Source: Dimorphilus gyrociliatus (taxonomy: Eukaryota; Annelida; Polychaeta; Dinophilidae). Taken from it: a DNA stretch of 64,000 bases. Shown here piece after piece: positions 58,875 through 64,000 of this stretch. Below the pieces are notes generated by a model that saw only the letters and a list, made by a program, of their open reading frames with translations, did no database searches and was not told where the DNA came from. How positions within the stretch are numbered: position 1 is the first letter of the stretch; every line of letters starts with the position of its first letter. The position numbers and the translations under genes were made by a program. The stretch lies in assembly GCA_904063045.1 (NCBI GenBank), contig CAJFCJ010000006.1:1713601-1777600 (forward strand). Reading direction: 5' to 3'.

Positions 58875-59443
58875 TTTTCCAAAAAGCGTATTTACGTCTT
58901 AAATTTGCTTTCAAGTCTATAACGAGGTCGTAGAATGCCAAAATATCCTTGACCTCAGAAGTCAACATATATATGTATAAACAAACTTAGAGTAGATGGA
59001 ACACAATAGTATTAAAAACTTTGTTGAAGGTTGGAGTTAGGAAAACTATAGAATGGCGCCAACGTTTAGTTTGTTATTTCTTTTACTATTGTAATAAAAC
59101 TTATCCAATAATACAAAGTTTAGTTCTTTTTATGAAATTAAAAAAAACAGATTAGTAATGAAAGTCTTGTTTCATTTTTACAAGTTCTTTTCGATATAAT
59201 ATATAAAAAAAAACAAAACTTTTTTTTTAAAACTTTTAGTACTTTTATCTTTATATTATCGCTCATATTAAACTTTTAAATTACATATTATCAAGAATTC
59301 TTTTAAAGAATAATAATCTTTTATTCTTTCAAAAGTATAAAATGCAAATGTTAATTAATTGATTTTCAACTACTTAGAGACTAGAGGAACTCGTCAATTC
59401 AATTCATCCATTTTAAAAAATTATGTTCTACATCCGTTAAATA
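58875..59443. other. Spacer upstream of the alcohol dehydrogenase
   Basis: AT-rich sequence with homopolymer A and T runs near 59.2 kb. It presumably holds the ADH promoter and the 3' UTR of the next minus-strand gene. No coding sequence was seen. Confidence 0.6.
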
Positions 59444-60595
59444 TTAATTCTTATCTTGAGAATAAAACTCATTTAAATCATTTAAAGCTTCTTCGTTTTT
59501 TTTCTCATTTTGGAAACGATTTTGTCTAGCTCTGTTAAAGTACAATTGATTCCAATTGAAATGCTCATTATTTCCAAAAATTCTGAAGTAGTCGTAAAGA
59601 GATGCAGACATATAGAAGAAGTCGTCATCGAATTCATTATTCCCGGCTATTTAAATTTGAAAGGTTTAACAATAAAGCTATTAATTTTATATTTAACAAA
59701 GTTACTAACAATTTCCGTTATTTTGTCTAGCAGTTTGGAAGCGTTGCTTGAAACATTCCATATCATTTTCGTAAAAGTTGGCCAACTGTCTGCTATGTCT
59801 TCGACATGAGTTATCTTCCTCTATGTTTAATAGATAATAGTTAATAACTAGTATGTTTAAAGTTTAAGCTTTACTACCGCATCTGTTAAGGAATGAGCCA
59901 AATTTATAGCAATAGCCATTGTAAGATCTATCTGAATGATGATTATGGGAAAAACATCTAAACTCCCTTGCGAAATTTCCGAATTGTTGGGCAAAATGTC
60001 TGTATTTTTCATTGTTCCATCTGAAATGATTCTTTTTAGCACTTTCCATCATATCATGTCTAAAGTTATTCATTTCTTGTCCATTCACAAAATTATATGC
60101 TCTATTGTAAAATTCTCTAGGAGATTTGTTATTGTTTCTTTGAGAGCAGCTACTCTGAAATCTATCCCTCATCATTCGTACAACGTTCCAATTTTGAAAA
60201 TTTCTAGAGAATCCAAATGACTGACTATCTCTATCCTAAAATAACATATTAATTTATTTAAATTCTCATGAAAAAGTAAGAAAAGAGATGAAAATTCTAC
60301 ATTGAAATCACGATAATTTCTTCTATCTCTTTGAGAGTTCTCATTGAAATTATAATTTCTCTGAAACTCTTCATTACGATCATGAAAATCGTTTCTATTG
60401 AAATTATCTTCCATCTTCTTCATGAATCTTCCATTATTGTCGTCGTCGTAATTACGATCTCTCTGTTACAGAAGATATAGATTAAATTAAGTTGTTGTAT
60501 TAATGTAAAGAGATAATAGTTACATGATTATAATCTCTAGCAAACGTTACTGCTAGAACAGCGAAGAGAACTATAGATGTTTTCACCATGTTCAT
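59444..60595 (-). CDS. Secreted Asn/Arg/Phe-rich orphan protein
   Basis: Five exons: 60595-60528, about 60461-60301, 60235-59878, about 59819-59709 and about 59654-59444, all joins in phase. The N-terminus is a signal peptide (MNMVKTSIVLFAVLAVTFA; MVKTS at 60589 is the alternative start). The mature chain is highly charged and rich in Asn, Arg, Phe and Gln (NDFHDRNEEFQRNYNFNE, NKSPREFYNRAYNFVNGQEM, FAQQFGNFAREFRCFSHNHH, EFDDDFFYMSASLYDYFRIF). It contains about six Cys. Short look-alike segments (FKQRFQTARQNNGN and YFNRARQNRFQNEKK) hint at internal duplication. It is not a recognised family. The composition suggests an extracellular structural, mucus or venom-like gland secretion, but nothing in the sequence decides this. 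Confidence 0.7.
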
Positions 60596-62102
<1,507 letters not shown>

Positions 62103-62189
62103 TTTTCCCGGAAATAGTATATATAAGCGATAAACTGAGCGAAACCGCGATTATCGAATCGAATATATCGATTTCCGCTAACAACAAAT
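62103..62189. promoter_or_regulatory. 87-bp bidirectional promoter between RBX1 and the DHHC gene
   Basis: The two start codons face away from each other across 87 bases. The interval contains cgcgattatcgaatcgaatatatcgatttccgc-like TCGA/ATCGAT clusters (about 62147-62178), similar to DREF/TATCGATA-type housekeeping promoter elements. It must hold both 5' UTRs and both core promoters. Confidence 0.55.
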
Positions 62190-64000
62190 ATGGCGACATC
62201 AGAGCAACTTGGTTACAACATGAGTTCTCTTCCAGATTTAGAAAAAAATGAACAAGGGTGTTCTATGCCTTTGGATAATAGAAGACAAGAGATGATCGAA
62301 CAGGGACCGTCAATTTTTGACATGATTAAGGCTGGGTAGTTGTTTTTTTTTTATAAACACTTGTTTGATTAAAGAAATTGATTGATTTCTCGCCAAATAA
62401 AAATCGTTGACTAAGCTTTTAATTTATCGCAGCTAATCCTATTAATGTTATAATATACCGATAGTAATTATAGTCTGGTGTCTTTTTCAGGCTGTTGGTC
62501 CCTCTCCAAACTATGATTGAACATCTTGGGCCTGAAGTGTTGTCTAGACGCGATGAAAAGGGTCATACACCGGCACATTGGGCTTGTCTCGGGGGCCATA
62601 CTGTTATTCTTAGACATTTAATTGACTGTAAGGCTCCGATAAATTTACCGAGTGAAGATGATCGAAAACAAAAGCCCATTCATTGGGCTTGTGTGAATGG
62701 TCATATTCAAATTGTTGATATCTTGCTACAAGCCGGTGAAAGTATCGATGATACGGACGCAAAAGGGTGTACACCACTCATTGTATCTAGCCAATACGGG
62801 CATACCGTTTTAGCTGGATACCTATTAGGCAAGGGAGCAAACAAAGACGCTGTAGATGTTGACGGAGATACAGCCCTTCATTGGGCGGCTTTTAAAGGCC
62901 ATAACGAGCTCATGAGACTTTTAGTGTATTCAGGATTAAGCCCACATCATAGAGACAGTTATAATCAAACACCTCTACATTTATCCTGTATCAATGGAAA
63001 TTTAACTGCTGTTAAGGAATTGTGTGAAATGGACGAAGTAGAAATTAATATTGAAGATAAACACCAAAAAACTCCATTAATGTTGGCATTAGGTCGCAAA
63101 CATATGAATATTGTTAATTATTTGAAGGAACATGCTAAACAAAGAACCTCTTTCTTACCTCGGATCGATTTGAAGTAGGCTAAAATTAATATTGAGATAA
63201 CACACCCACATCGTTGATTAACGTAAACTTTGTTTTATCTTTTGTAGGTCTCTTGTTTTTGGACCTCCTGGCAATAGTAAATTCGCACTAGTATTTTTTA
63301 TAGTAAATGTATTATTCTGGGGGTATCCGATGTATCTCTTTAAGGTAAATTTTTTAAGATTTATATAAAGATTGCTTTTTTTTTTTTAAATTATCTTCCT
63401 TATTCATATCTCTCATCTGATTTTGATTTACCATTTTTAAGTGCCTACCTCACACATATTATGAAACTTCCGGCCTACATATACTCTTTTGGATTTTGAA
63501 TGTTATTATGTGGATCTGCCTTTACCATGCCAGTACTATTGATCCTGGTTTCCTTCCAAGAAATGTTCCAGAATACGATGAGGCTATAAAAAGAGTAGCT
63601 AGATTTATTGATTGGAAACAAGGGGAAAATCCTTTGAGCAGATTATGCCATACTTGTAGAACTGTGCGCCCATTAAGATCGAAACACTGCAGAGTTTGTA
63701 ATCGTTGCATTAAACATTTCGATCATCATTGCCCATATATTTATAATTGTGTGGGATATAATAATCGGTAAGTTCAATTTTGTTTTTATTCAAAAATCGT
63801 TATTTATAATCACTTGAAAAATTATTACTATCCTTAATATATGCAATTATACCTTCCCACCTACTTTTCGCCCTACTATTCCTCCTAGTCCTTATATATA
63901 TTTTTTTCATGCTACATGCTTAAGATAATTAGATAATTTTATCATTTTAACAATTATTAATCTATAATTCAAATTATAATTTGGTTAGCACAATAATAAA
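62190..64000 (+). CDS. Ankyrin-repeat DHHC palmitoyltransferase (HIP14/Patsas type), 5' part
   Basis: Membrane S-acyltransferase; the gene runs off the window. Exons so far: 62190-62335, 62491-63174, 63248-63344 and 63442-63767, followed by a gtaagt donor. After an acidic N-terminus (IFDMIKAGLLVPLQTMIEHL) come five to six ankyrin repeats (DEKGHTPAHWACLGGHTVIL, KQKPIHWACVNGHIQIVDIL, AKGCTPLIVSSQYGHTVLAG, VDGDTALHWAAFKGHNELMR, YNQTPLHLSCINGNLTAVKE). Two membrane segments follow (KFALVFFIVNVLFWGYPMYL; ILFWILNVIMWICLYHAS), then the catalytic Cys-rich domain: CHTCRTVRPLRSKHCRVCNR and FDHHCPYIYNCVGYNNR. The DHHC is intact, with the aromatic-Ile-Tyr variant after the Pro. Later exons should encode the remaining transmembrane helices. 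Confidence 0.93.

Overview
This is a gene-dense stretch of a compact, AT-rich invertebrate (bilaterian) genome. The coding regions are split by many GT-AG introns, mostly 40-70 bases long, and genes lie a few hundred bases apart or less. The protein set is animal: a SYK-type tyrosine kinase with two SH2 domains, a MAP3K19-like kinase, VPS15, an active myotubularin, LAS1, RBX1, eIF3m, EXOSC10, a peritrophin-type chitin-binding protein and an ankyrin-DHHC palmitoyltransferase. A SYK-family kinase plus the very short introns would fit a small-genome lophotrochozoan such as a miniaturised annelid. The species is inference; the animal assignment is firm.

Layout. 39-2681 (-) EXOSC10/RRP6. 2.7-5.5 kb is a large gap. 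5.5-6.8 kb (+) is an orphan secreted protein with a 30-bp tandem repeat. 7.1-11.1 kb (-) is a scaffold with two SH3 domains. 12.2-17.7 kb (+) is a divergent alkaline-phosphatase homologue that appears to have lost its active site. 18.3-19.6 kb (+) is a second orphan secreted protein. 20.2-22.2 kb (-) is SYK. 22.6-23.7 kb (+) is an RRM protein. Then come seven consecutive minus-strand genes: LAS1 (23.8-25.4), VPS15/PIK3R4 (25.8-29.7), a coiled-coil protein (30.2-31.4), a myotubularin (32.0-34.1), a giant tandem-chromodomain protein (34.4-44.9), a small death-fold protein (45.7-46.4) and an ankyrin-repeat MAP3K19-like kinase (46.9-52.7). After a poorly resolved minus-strand gene fragment (53.5-53.9) come eIF3m (+, 55.0-56.7), a chitin-binding protein (-, 56.8-57.3), an intronless zinc alcohol dehydrogenase (-, 57.8-58.9), an Asn/Arg/Phe-rich secreted protein (-, 59.4-60.6), RBX1 (-, 61.2-62.1) and the 5' part of an ankyrin-DHHC palmitoyltransferase (+, from 62.2, running off the window).

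Functional themes: RNA processing (EXOSC10, LAS1, an RRM protein), PI3P turnover (VPS15 and a myotubularin 2.3 kb apart), signalling (SYK, MAP3K19-like, death-fold adaptor, SH3 scaffold), chromatin (chromodomain protein) and extracellular orphan proteins. The least familiar items are the giant chromodomain protein, the ankyrin-MAP3K19 architecture next to a death-fold gene, the alkaline-phosphatase pseudoenzyme and the repeat-bearing secreted protein.

Exon boundaries were inferred by eye from reading frame, splice consensus and family similarity. Most joins keep frame and consensus, but single exons, especially first and last ones, may be off. No tRNA, rRNA, CRISPR or recognisable transposon was seen.
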